64,000 nucleotides of DNA from Schaalia radingae (GTDB lineage Bacteria > Actinomycetota > Actinomycetes > Actinomycetales > Actinomycetaceae). A program made the position numbers and the translations under genes. The stretch spans positions 2,046,001 through 2,110,000 of the forward strand of contig NZ_LT629792.1 of assembly GCF_900106055.1 (NCBI RefSeq), read 5' to 3'. Position 1 is the stretch's first letter. Every line of letters begins with the position of its first letter. This document shows positions 1 to 7,773 of the stretch, piece by piece. The notes under the pieces were generated by a model, which was given only the letters and a program-made list of their open reading frames with translations, searched no databases and was not told the origin of the DNA.

Positions 1-520
1 CCAGGTTATTCCTGACCATGCATTCATAGGAGTAAGGCTCGATCGTGCCGTCCTCGTTCTTGACGGCCTTGGGCACCAGCTCGAACGCAGTCGACAACTG
101 AGAAACACCGCCGTCAACCTCGCCTTCAGCCAGGAAAGTCGTGCCCTTGTTGTAGAACGCAAGCCACCGCTCCGGTCCGCGCTGAGTGACCGTCATCTGA
201 CCGTCGTAGCCGCCCATCGCTTTGTCGTAATTTCCGGAGCGGTATGCCACCCCAGATGCGTGCGACCACAGTGTCAATCCGATCAGGAATGCCGCTGCCA
301 GCAAGACGATCAGCATGAGCGGCAACGTCCACCACAATAATGCGAGCGACCCGCGGGCACGGGTCTTCGACGCAGCTTTACCGACAGAGCGCCCACCGTG
401 CGACGACGCACCTGCACGCGAAGGATGCGCGCTGGCATCGTCATGTGGAGCCTGCGCACTGGCGCCGCCCGCAGAGGATTGCGGACGAGCAGAGTCGTAC
501 GGTGGCTGATCAGATGACAT
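1..520 (-). CDS. membrane-anchored TPR-like protein of a Bat-type operon (partial)
   Basis: The frame opens at ATG 520 and runs off the left edge, leaving about 173 N-terminal residues visible. Residues 1-55 are a Ser/Ala/Pro-rich hydrophilic stretch, about 59-85 a single transmembrane segment, and about 88-155 look like tetratricopeptide helices (AYRSGNYDKAMGGY, then WLAFYNKGTTFLAEG). The start overlaps the stop of the upstream VWA gene by 11 bp, so the two are probably translationally coupled. In Bat/aerotolerance operons a TPR protein commonly follows two VWA proteins, which fits. It probably scaffolds the VWA partners at the membrane. The family call rests on context and helix pattern, since the C-terminal part is missing. 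Confidence 0.7.
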   Translation of the reverse strand, partial: MSSDQPPYDSARPQSSAGGASAQAPHDDASAHPSRAGASSHGGRSVGKAASKTRARGSLALLWWTLPLMLIVLLAAAFLIGLTLWSHASGVAYRSGNYDKAMGGYDGQMTVTQRGPERWLAFYNKGTTFLAEGEVDGGVSQLSTAFELVPKAVKNEDGTIEPYSYECMVRNNL

Positions 521-1508
521 GAGCCCTCCTCATCTTGCGCATGCGGGCCACGATTGCCGAGGCTTCCCATGCCAGCAACACGGCAAACACCAATGCGAAC
601 GGCCAGACGTAGTAGCGGTACACCTCAACTGTGTCACGTGACTCCGATATCAGCTTGCCCTCAGAGTTGAACTGAGCAGCATGGTCAATAATCGACCCGT
701 TATCGGGCGAATGGACATAGTCAGCACCGAGCTGACTGGCGACCTCACGCAAGGCACCTTCATCCGCAGATGAGATCCCGTCCCTGGAAGGGTCCTGTGG
801 GTCGGGGATGTAGCCGGACTGGGATTGATCGAGTGAACGCGCCTTCATCCGGCCCCCCTCGGCAGTTCCATACCCGATGACCAGCGCACCGTCACATGCC
901 TCTGCCACTGAACGCCAGTCCCCAACTCCCTGCGAGGCATCCTCGGTGTTCTCCCCATCGCCCATGACGACGACATAGCGCGAGTTTCCGCCGCGCGATT
1001 CCTGAGCCTTGGTGAGGTAGCTGCGCAGGTCACTCACAGGGCGCGCCAATGATGAGCCCTGGGACGAGGAGGACAGTTCCTGGCCCATGCTCTGCATGTA
1101 CGAGTCGATCGCGCCGATGTCGCTGGTGACGGGCAAAACCCGCTCAATGTCACGATCCCACGTGAAGATTGAGAACCTGGCGGCAGGCATGTGGTCAACG
1201 ATCGTGGCAATATCCGCTTTGACGCCGTCGAGGCGCGGCAAACGGTCAGGACCATAATCTTCGGCCGCCATCGATCCGGTGCGGTCGATAACGAACCACA
1301 GTTCAACATCCGAGGTGGTGCTGTGCGACTCCTGCTTGATGGACGGGCCGGCAAGCATGAATGTCATGAGTGAGACGATCAGAAGGCGGCGAACCAGATT
1401 CACGCGCGAACTCATCGCACGTCTGCGAGCGCCCCAGACGCACAGTGCCACGCATGCAATAAAGAAGATGGCGAGGACCCACAGGGAGACAATGGGGCGG
1501 AAAATCAC
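510..1508 (-). CDS. VWA-domain membrane protein (BatB-like)
   Basis: A 332-residue protein starting at GTG 1508, with a good Shine-Dalgarno GGAG (minus strand of 1517-1520). Two hydrophobic segments lie near the N-terminus (about 7-25 and 42-55) and one near the C-terminus (about 300-322). Between them is a von Willebrand A domain with a metal-ion adhesion motif D75-R-T77-G-S79. This matches the BatA/BatB architecture, where the VWA domain sits outside the membrane and works with a MoxR ATPase and a DUF58 protein. The expected upstream neighbour, a second VWA gene, lies 2.6 kb away beyond an oppositely oriented esterase and a tetR gene, so this gene probably needs its own promoter. Precise role unknown. 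Confidence 0.85.
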   Translation of the reverse strand: MIFRPIVSLWVLAIFFIACVALCVWGARRRAMSSRVNLVRRLLIVSLMTFMLAGPSIKQESHSTTSDVELWFVIDRTGSMAAEDYGPDRLPRLDGVKADIATIVDHMPAARFSIFTWDRDIERVLPVTSDIGAIDSYMQSMGQELSSSSQGSSLARPVSDLRSYLTKAQESRGGNSRYVVVMGDGENTEDASQGVGDWRSVAEACDGALVIGYGTAEGGRMKARSLDQSQSGYIPDPQDPSRDGISSADEGALREVASQLGADYVHSPDNGSIIDHAAQFNSEGKLISESRDTVEVYRYYVWPFALVFAVLLAWEASAIVARMRKMRRAHVI

Positions 1509-1803
1509 GCGTCTATCTCCTTCGCCTCAGCTCGGTTGCCTGGTGCGCCGACCCGTTCCCACAAGTGGAAACCTCCTGCGAAGAATGCTCCCCGTGAAGA
1601 TCGCTTCCGCCACAGGGGACTTCTCGCGCAGAAACTCAGGTCTGCAAGTACCACAGTAGCGGAAATCTGAGAATTGGAACATCCATCACGACCCATGATG
1701 CTCAAGTCGTTTTCCATCCGTTACGCTCGTGTCATCACATGTGCCTCACCCTTGCGCGAGTACATTGGGGCGACCCACAAAGAAGCGCCCGACCAGTTTC
1801 GAC
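1509..1803. other. intergenic region upstream of the second VWA gene
   Basis: No convincing gene. It holds the ribosome-binding site for the GTG start at 1508 and separates that gene from the end of tetR. The downstream half of the split operon must be transcribed from a promoter here or by read-through from tetR. I see no clear insertion-sequence ends or target-site duplication. Confidence 0.5.
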
Positions 1804-2529
1804 TTACATGCCCCACGTACTGCGAATAGCCTGGGCAAGCATGCGGGTTTCGGTGACCAGGTCCGTGCCGAACACGGTGGCCTTGTCTTTGTCGTGGCAC
1901 GCTCGGGCCGCCAGCCACTGCACCTGCAGCCCGTCAGAAAGAGCTACCAGACAGCGCGCGAGAGATCGAGACGGCGCATCCGGTCTTACAGTTCCCGCTT
2001 TCTTCCCCTCATCAAAAGCGCGGGTCAACATTTCAATCGTTGTGGCGAGGTGACCGGTAAACCATTCATGAGCCGGATGCTCATCGCTCACGGCAGCGCC
2101 ACTCATCACCGAGTAGAGCGCCACCCCGGTGGGATCCTGCACATTCCGTTCAATCAGGTGCACCCACTGGTCAAGGAGCTTCCACGGGTCGTCGGTCGAA
2201 TCGAGGAGGAATTCCTCGTGAGTTTTCTGGTCACGCTGGGTCAGAACGGCCGCGAAAAGCGCATCCTTGGACGGGAAGTAATGCAGCAACCCGGCTTTGG
2301 AGATCTCCGCTGCCCGCGCGATCTCCGCCAGAGATGTTCCCGCATATCCCTGATGAGCGAAAAGCTCGACCGCCTCGTGCAGGACTCGGGCGCGCTTGTC
2401 TTCACTGCCGGCGGGAGGACGTCCCGGCTGACGGCGCTTTCGTGGTTCTTCGCGTGTGGCCATAGTGTGATTGTTCCCCGAGGATGGCTCATTTTCAATC
2501 ACCATGCGCAGCTCACCGGTTTTCGACAT
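1804..2529 (-). CDS. TetR-family transcriptional regulator
   Basis: A 241-residue protein. The TetR helix-turn-helix domain lies at about residues 45-95 (ARVLHEAVELFAHQGYAGTS, then AEISKAGLLHYFPSKDALF), after a basic leader rich in Arg/Pro. The rest is a variable helical ligand-binding domain. ATG 2529 is preceded by TAGCGT six bases upstream, which suggests a leaderless transcript; ATG 2463 (219 residues) is an alternative with a weak ribosome-binding site. It is divergent from a carboxylesterase, a classic arrangement for local control, though the two genes overlap or nearly touch at their starts. Target and ligand are unknown. The pair sits inside the Bat operon and looks like an insertion. 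Confidence 0.88.
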   Translation of the reverse strand: MSKTGELRMVIENEPSSGNNHTMATREEPRKRRQPGRPPAGSEDKRARVLHEAVELFAHQGYAGTSLAEIARAAEISKAGLLHYFPSKDALFAAVLTQRDQKTHEEFLLDSTDDPWKLLDQWVHLIERNVQDPTGVALYSVMSGAAVSDEHPAHEWFTGHLATTIEMLTRAFDEGKKAGTVRPDAPSRSLARCLVALSDGLQVQWLAARACHDKDKATVFGTDLVTETRMLAQAIRSTWGM

Positions 2530-4028
2530 GCTGTCACGCTACAAAACAGCAACAAAGCGACCATATTGCGGGCGCCAATGCCTCCTCACGCTTCGCGCAG
2601 CCACCGACCGGTCCTCTGCGTTTCCTCGCCCCACGGTGCCGCTCACCCTGGGAGCAGCCCATCGACGCCACGCGCCCCGGCGCCACTGCGCAGAGGCACG
2701 CGCTCCTTGATGTCACCACCATCCCTGAACCGTCAATCGCCGGCGATGACACGCTTCTGGTCAACGTTTTTACGCCTCATCCCGGCCGCACCGATGCGCG
2801 CGCACCCGTCATGGTGTGGATCCACGGCGGTGGATACGTCGCAGGGTCTCCCTCGTCCCCCTGGTACGACGGGAACGCCTTCAACCGCGACGGCATCGTG
2901 ACGGTCAGCGTGTCGTATCGCCTTGGCTTCGACGGTTTCGGCTGGGTCGACGGCTCCGATGCGCCCACGAACAGAGCGCTGCTCGATCTGATCATGGCGC
3001 TGACCTGGGTGCGAGACAATATCGCGAGCTTTGGCGGTGACCCCGATAACGTCACCGTGGCAGGTCACAGCGCGGGAGCAGCCTGCATCCACGCACTCAT
3101 GGCATCCGGGCAAGCCGAGGGGCTATTCCACGCCGCCATCTGTCAGTCTCCCCTGCCCATCACGCTGACCGTTGACGACTCTCACGTCACGGCCGTACAC
3201 ATGGCCCTCGCAGCGGGTATCCCCGCCACCCTCGACGGTTGGTGTTCCCTGAGCGAGGAAACCATCTACTCCGCTCAACAGCACCTCATCATCGCGCTGG
3301 GCGAGACGGCACAGATGCAGGGTGACGCTGACGGTTGCAATCCACTCACCATCGAATGCCCGCAACGCTCCCCCTTCGGCCCCGTCATCGGAGACTCAGT
3401 CCTGCCTGATCATCCGGCCGCAATTGCGCGTACGCCCGGCCACACCTCGGTGCCACTGTTGATCGGTTCGACGGCGCACGAGTTCGCAGGTGAAAACGAC
3501 ACAGGCACTAACCCGGCCACCACCGAGCAGGCCGCAGCCATTGCCTCCGCGCTGCAGACGTGCGGCTGGACCGCGGACGATGCCCGGCGATTCGTCGCAC
3601 GCTGGAGCGCCTTGCGCGACCCTCGCCAGATCCTGAACCAAGCGATCAGCACCGAGCCGCTCGTCCACGCCCCGCTTCGTCGCTGCCTGCAGTCCAGGGA
3701 CGAGGGTGGCGCTGCTACCTGGCGCTACTGTTTTCAATGGCCGTGGCCGCGTCAACTCTCCCAGCACTGCTTCGATCTGCCGTTCTCATTCGATGTGCAC
3801 CACAATCCAGAAGCCCAGACCGCGCTGGTACGCATCCCCACTGACATCGAGCCGCCGCAATCCGCGCTCACCACGCTGCGCAACAGTTTCGACGCGCCGG
3901 TTTACGACGGGGAACTGGACGAGGACAGTCTCTCCATGCATGAGGACTGGGTGTATTTCATTCGCCACCACAGTGCGCCGTGGCCGCAGTGGGATCCGCA
4001 TTCCGCGCAGGTGCGCCTGTACTTCTAG
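2484..4028 (+). CDS. type-B carboxylesterase/lipase
   Basis: A serine hydrolase of up to 514 residues in the alpha/beta-hydrolase carboxylesterase family. Visible motifs are QPPTGPLRFLAP near the N-terminus, the oxyanion hole HGGGY, the nucleophile elbow G-H-S-A-G (Ser is the nucleophile), a TAHEFAGEN segment where the acid is expected, and QHCFDLPFSFD carrying the likely catalytic His. It would hydrolyse carboxylic esters; the substrate is unknown. The only in-frame ATG is 2484, inside the start of the divergent tetR. The usual N-terminal strand pair before the PYAxPP-like motif is not recognisable, so either the N-terminus has eroded or the true start is an unusual codon near 2565. Catalytic residues look intact. 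Confidence 0.85.
   Translation: MAHFQSPCAAHRFSTCCHATKQQQSDHIAGANASSRFAQPPTGPLRFLAPRCRSPWEQPIDATRPGATAQRHALLDVTTIPEPSIAGDDTLLVNVFTPHPGRTDARAPVMVWIHGGGYVAGSPSSPWYDGNAFNRDGIVTVSVSYRLGFDGFGWVDGSDAPTNRALLDLIMALTWVRDNIASFGGDPDNVTVAGHSAGAACIHALMASGQAEGLFHAAICQSPLPITLTVDDSHVTAVHMALAAGIPATLDGWCSLSEETIYSAQQHLIIALGETAQMQGDADGCNPLTIECPQRSPFGPVIGDSVLPDHPAAIARTPGHTSVPLLIGSTAHEFAGENDTGTNPATTEQAAAIASALQTCGWTADDARRFVARWSALRDPRQILNQAISTEPLVHAPLRRCLQSRDEGGAATWRYCFQWPWPRQLSQHCFDLPFSFDVHHNPEAQTALVRIPTDIEPPQSALTTLRNSFDAPVYDGELDEDSLSMHEDWVYFIRHHSAPWPQWDPHSAQVRLYF
2536..2541 (-). promoter_or_regulatory. -10 hexamer of leaderless tetR
   Basis: TAGCGT on the minus strand, six bases before ATG 2529, fits the actinobacterial TANNNT-N6-start pattern of leaderless genes. 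Confidence 0.45.
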
Positions 4029-4106
4029 CGACCGGCAGCGTCCGCCTTTCCAGCGCCATCTGCGCCCGCACTCTCAGCAACCACACGTGACAGTGGCGCC
4101 GCGGTC

Positions 4107-4129
4107 CCCTCGTCAATGACCCTGACGAG
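4107..4129. terminator. hairpin between converging esterase and VWA genes
   Basis: CTCGTCA (4109-4115) and TGACGAG (4123-4129) form a perfect 7-bp stem with a 7-base loop in the 112-bp gap between two converging genes. The left arm is part of the recurring 11-mer (CCCTCGTCAAT, 4107-4117). No U-tract is obvious, so intrinsic terminator function is only plausible. Confidence 0.4.
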
Positions 4130-4140
4130 CGGTAGTGGTG

Positions 4141-5196
4141 CTAGATGCGCATCCATGCCGCCAATGCAAGCAGGCCGAGCAGGCACCAGCCGCCGAACGA
4201 CAAAGCACCTTCAGGCCGGTCCGTTTCCACAACCTCACCCGTTGACAGTTCGGCGGTCTGCTCATCCTCGATCTCCTGCACCACCGAATCTGTCAGGCTC
4301 GGATCACCCAGCGTGTACATCTGCCCGCCGGTGCGTTCGACCTGCTCCTGCATCTCTTCTGCTTCACCGAAGCTCAGGGACAGGTCCGGGTACAGGCCCG
4401 TGACAGTCACGCCGTACTCGATCGCCAGGTCAGTGGCCTCCTGCAGGGTATACAAAGGCGTGCCCTGAATCATGTTGTCGGTGGCGAACAGGACCGTGCG
4501 TGAGCGCTCCTTGTCTGTGTGGTCGAAGCCGTACACACAGGACGCCAGGCCGTCACCCGACTGCGAGGAGACGATGTCGGAGGTGTCCGGATCAGGGTCG
4601 TTGGGGTCAATATCCCAGATCTTCGGGTCATTGATGTGGCGGAATAAACGCTCCACCTCCGGTGTCATGACCCAGAAACTGTCCGGCATGTTGAAGTTGC
4701 CGGAATCGATCGTGTCAATAATCTCGGCAAAGACTTCATGCACCATGTCGTAGTCATCGGTCAGAGGAAACACAATCCAGGAACGGCCCGACCACAGCTG
4801 CAGGGAGACACGCTCGCCGGCAAATCCCGACACAATCGAATCGAAGGTTTCAATGATCTGCATGTCGTATGGCAGCATCGACCCTGACGCATCCAGGCAC
4901 ATGATCATGTCACGAGACTGCACGCTCTGGTTATCCACTCGCCGATCAACCGGCGATGCCGCCACCACGGCAGTGCTCAACGTCAAACCCAGCAGCAGCA
5001 TCACCACACCCAGCAACGCCAGGCGCGAAAGGTTTTGCAGCTGGCGGTACTTCGGCAACGTCCGCACGAACCCACTGTTGGCAACCCACGCTTCATGGCG
5101 GTGGGCGCGCGACCGGTCACGGAAGAAGATCCAGCTGGTCAGCGCCCCTAAAACGACAATGCCGATGACGACGGCAATAAACAGTGGGAATTTCAT
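4141..5196 (-). CDS. VWA-domain membrane protein (BatA-like)
   Basis: A 351-residue protein with an N-terminal transmembrane segment (about 5-25), a second at about 60-80, a von Willebrand A domain carrying the MIDAS motif D-A-S-G-S (after RDMIMCL), and a hydrophobic C-terminus (about 330-348). The start ATG overlaps the stop of the preceding DUF4381-like gene as ATGA, indicating coupling. With MoxR and DUF58 upstream it matches BatA, a membrane-attached VWA protein thought to act with the MoxR chaperone in envelope stress tolerance. In most such operons the second VWA gene follows directly; here it is displaced by the esterase/tetR pair. Confidence 0.87.
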   Translation of the reverse strand: MKFPLFIAVVIGIVVLGALTSWIFFRDRSRAHRHEAWVANSGFVRTLPKYRQLQNLSRLALLGVVMLLLGLTLSTAVVAASPVDRRVDNQSVQSRDMIMCLDASGSMLPYDMQIIETFDSIVSGFAGERVSLQLWSGRSWIVFPLTDDYDMVHEVFAEIIDTIDSGNFNMPDSFWVMTPEVERLFRHINDPKIWDIDPNDPDPDTSDIVSSQSGDGLASCVYGFDHTDKERSRTVLFATDNMIQGTPLYTLQEATDLAIEYGVTVTGLYPDLSLSFGEAEEMQEQVERTGGQMYTLGDPSLTDSVVQEIEDEQTAELSTGEVVETDRPEGALSFGGWCLLGLLALAAWMRI

Positions 5197-5651
5197 GAGT
5201 CCACCACCCGCCGTGCCTGAGCAATCACGGCACGCGTGTCAGCCTGGTTCTCCTCCTGGAACGAGGGGTCTTCGCACGCGTTCAGCACGTCAGCCAGCTC
5301 TGTCCACGTGGGCACCAGCTGGCGGATCTCTTCAACGGTGGCCACTTCCAGGTCACGCCCCGTTCGCTGAGTTCCCAGCGCACGCATCAAACCGGCAACG
5401 GCCAGGTGCACGCCGCGTGTGTCCAGGTCGCCCTCGTCCTGCCGGGCGGCAATCTGCGTGAGAAGTTCGTTGTAGCGTTTCTTTTCGGCCTGTGAAATCG
5501 TCATCAGTTCGGGGTGGTCCGCTTCGCGCGCATTGCGCCACCTCCACAGGCAGATCGACAGCCATGCAATGACCAGCAGGATCAGGACGCAGCCGGTGAT
5601 CCACATCCAATGCGGGTAGGTCAGCGTATCCTGCAGCGAATCAGTGGGCAC
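5193..5651 (-). CDS. small membrane protein, DUF4381-like, in the MoxR operon
   Basis: The start is GTG 5651, chosen because it has a strong ribosome-binding site (AAAGGAG, six bases upstream) and overlaps the DUF58 stop by 11 bp; it gives 152 residues. A longer frame back to 5807 would lie inside DUF58 and is not credible. One transmembrane segment lies at about 15-38 (WMWITGCVLILLVIAWLSIC) and is followed by a soluble helical domain. The size, single membrane helix and place between DUF58 and VWA genes match the DUF4381 proteins of MoxR operons. The family name rests on position and topology more than on a motif. Confidence 0.72.
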   Translation of the reverse strand: MPTDSLQDTLTYPHWMWITGCVLILLVIAWLSICLWRWRNAREADHPELMTISQAEKKRYNELLTQIAARQDEGDLDTRGVHLAVAGLMRALGTQRTGRDLEVATVEEIRQLVPTWTELADVLNACEDPSFQEENQADTRAVIAQARRVVDS

Positions 5652-6534
5652 GACCGCTCCTTTCAAGCGCTGTGACAAGGGCACCAGGCACCGCCGCAAC
5701 CGAATCCATCGACACCTGAGTGACCCCCACTCGCGCCAGCATCTCCGACACTGCCTGCTTGCGTTGATGCGCCACGATCGCGGCCTGCTCCGCCAGTTTC
5801 TTGTCACCGATGACGAATTCAGGCAGCTGACCGGCGTTGACGTCGATCACTTCGGTCCCTTTCGGCAAGGATGCCGCCAGCATGTCTCCCACCTGCATGA
5901 CGATCACGCGGTGACGCACCGTGAGGCGTTTCAGAGCCTGCTCATCGGACAACTGCGGGCGCGTCTCATCTGTCACGATGACGATCAGGGATCGGCGGCG
6001 GGTTGCGGCGAACGCCCTCGTCAATAGCCTGTGCATGTCCGAGGGAGGCGCTGTCAGGTCGATGTTCGCCTTGAGCTGGCGCAAAATCATCTCCGCATGC
6101 TGGTTGCCGGAGCGAGCGGGCACGTGCCGCAAACGACGTGAATCGCCCGCAACCATACCTACCTGGTCGCCGCGCATGGAAGCCAGCCACGCGACAATGC
6201 GGCACGCTTCCAGGGCTACTTCGTTCTTTGACTCCCCCGAAGGTGCGAGGGCGCCCATGGATCGCCCGGCGTCGACCACCAGCATCATCTGCACGTTGGC
6301 GGTTGCTTCACGACGCTTGACGATGGGTTCCCCGGCTCGGGCGGTCGCTTTCCAGTCAATGTCCTTGACATCGTCGCCGCGCTGGTAGACCGCCATGTCA
6401 CGAAACTCCATGCCCCGCCCGGTTCGTTCGGACGAGTGCCGACCTTCCATCACCGACAGGAGACGCCGCATGACAGGCAATTCGACGCGAGTGCCGATTG
6501 CCTGGAGCGTGCCGCGAGACGTGCCTGATGCCAT
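5641..6534 (-). CDS. DUF58 domain protein
   Basis: A 297-residue soluble protein with the DUF58 signature YQRGDDVKDIDWKATAR at about residues 50-66, followed by a VWA-like region (LVVDAGRSMG). DUF58 proteins are almost always encoded next to MoxR AAA+ ATPases and are thought to be their partners or clients. It lies 21 bp downstream of moxR and overlaps the next gene, so all are likely co-transcribed. One copy of the recurring 11-mer ATTGACGAGGG lies inside it at 6015-6025, read as Leu-Thr-Arg. Biochemical function is unknown for the family. Confidence 0.9.
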   Translation of the reverse strand: MASGTSRGTLQAIGTRVELPVMRRLLSVMEGRHSSERTGRGMEFRDMAVYQRGDDVKDIDWKATARAGEPIVKRREATANVQMMLVVDAGRSMGALAPSGESKNEVALEACRIVAWLASMRGDQVGMVAGDSRRLRHVPARSGNQHAEMILRQLKANIDLTAPPSDMHRLLTRAFAATRRRSLIVIVTDETRPQLSDEQALKRLTVRHRVIVMQVGDMLAASLPKGTEVIDVNAGQLPEFVIGDKKLAEQAAIVAHQRKQAVSEMLARVGVTQVSMDSVAAVPGALVTALERSGRAH

Positions 6535-6555
6535 GATGCAGATCCTTCTGGGTGT

Positions 6556-7554
6556 TTACGGCACCGGGACGGCGTTGAAGACAGAATCGATCAGGCGATC
6601 CACGTCCACACCGTCAGCGATCGCATCATAGGTGCGGATCATGCGGTGACGCAGCACTGCATGGCGCATCGCTTTGATTTCCTCAGGGGTGACGTAGTTG
6701 CGACCTGACATCAAGGCGAGGGCCTGAGAGACGCGCATCAGGGCGATACCGCCACGCGGGGAGGCTCCTACGCGCAGCAGTTTGCTCACTGGCTCGACGT
6801 AGCGAGGACCCTGGCCGCGCGTGGTGTTGATGATGTCAACGATGTAGGCCTTCAGGGTGTGGTGAATGAAGACGCGGTTCGTCATCTTCTGCAGCGTTGT
6901 CAGATCCTCGAGGCTGATCGGTTCTTCCTGGATCTGCGCATCCATCGTGCCCGCATCGATGCGTTCGAGGACTTCGAGTTCTTCACGAGGCTGAGGGTAG
7001 GTGATGATCTGCTTCATCAGGAAGCGGTCCATCTGAGCTTCGGGCAGAACGTAGGTGCCTTCTTCTTCGATGGGGTTTTGCGTAGCCATGACCATGAAGG
7101 GTTTGGGCAATGGGTAGTTCACGCCGCCGATCGTTGTCTGAGCTTCCTGCATGGCCTCGAGCATGGCTGACTGGGTTTTCGCTGAGGAACGGTTGATTTC
7201 GTCTAGGAGCACGAGGTTGGCGTGAACAGGTCCGAGCTGCGTGACCATTTCGCCTGTCGCCTGGTTATAGACCTGCGCGCCGATAATGTCATTGGGCATG
7301 AGGTCAGGTGTGCATTGGATACGCCTGAAGGATCCGGATACTGCTGAAGCCAGGGTCTGGGCTGCTGTTGTCTTGGCCAGGCCAGGGACAGATTCAAGCA
7401 GGATGTGCCCGCGTGCCAGCAGTGACGCGATCAGTGCACGCCGCAGGTCATCCTGTCCCACCACACGGGAAGCGAAAATGCGTTCCACCCGAGACAGCAG
7501 GTCTCTGGCGTGGGAGAGTTCCTCGTCAGTCAGATAGTTCGGGCTCTGGCTCAT
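6556..7554 (-). CDS. moxR: MoxR-family AAA+ ATPase
   Basis: A 332-residue AAA_3 ATPase. The P-loop reads SVPGLAKTTAAQ (about 57-68), a Walker B LLDEINRS follows, and the MATQNP sensor segment is present. The C-terminal lid domain holds SPRGG and the arginine-rich stretch expected of MoxR proteins. These ATPases act as chaperones that mature or insert metal cofactors or remodel VWA-domain partners, which here are encoded downstream. It is the first gene of the minus-strand Bat operon, and the 219-bp gap upstream also contains the pckG terminator. Length is normal for the family. Confidence 0.95.
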   Translation of the reverse strand: MSQSPNYLTDEELSHARDLLSRVERIFASRVVGQDDLRRALIASLLARGHILLESVPGLAKTTAAQTLASAVSGSFRRIQCTPDLMPNDIIGAQVYNQATGEMVTQLGPVHANLVLLDEINRSSAKTQSAMLEAMQEAQTTIGGVNYPLPKPFMVMATQNPIEEEGTYVLPEAQMDRFLMKQIITYPQPREELEVLERIDAGTMDAQIQEEPISLEDLTTLQKMTNRVFIHHTLKAYIVDIINTTRGQGPRYVEPVSKLLRVGASPRGGIALMRVSQALALMSGRNYVTPEEIKAMRHAVLRHRMIRTYDAIADGVDVDRLIDSVFNAVPVP

Positions 7555-7660
7555 GAACAGTATCTTTCTTCTTCAACTGTGCGATCGACGCACTCATTGT
7601 CTCACTTTGATTGATGCGATGCTGAGACTAGTCTACGTTCGAGAAGATCACGATGGCTAG

Positions 7661-7701
7661 ATAAAGACGAAGGGGGCCCGTCCGGTTTCCCAGACGAGCC
7701 C
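7661..7701 (-). terminator. intrinsic terminator of pckG
   Basis: The minus-strand RNA forms GGGGCUCGUC pairing with GACGGGCCCC (7692-7701 with 7672-7681, one G-U wobble), loop of ten, then a U-rich CTTCGTCTTTAT tail. It lies 73 bp past the pckG stop. A further hairpin, GATCTGC/GCAGATC, lies between stop and terminator at about 7747-7767. Confidence 0.85.
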
Positions 7702-7773
7702 CTGAACGTTCAGGCTGCGAGTCTCACTGGGAGACTACGCACCACCGATCTGCGGGTTCTGCAGATCGCATCG

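Noticed and set aside
1729..2901. A 390-residue plus-strand frame over the tetR gene
   Set aside because: It is antisense to a well-supported tetR gene, lacks any family pattern and has shadow-like Arg/Pro/His composition.
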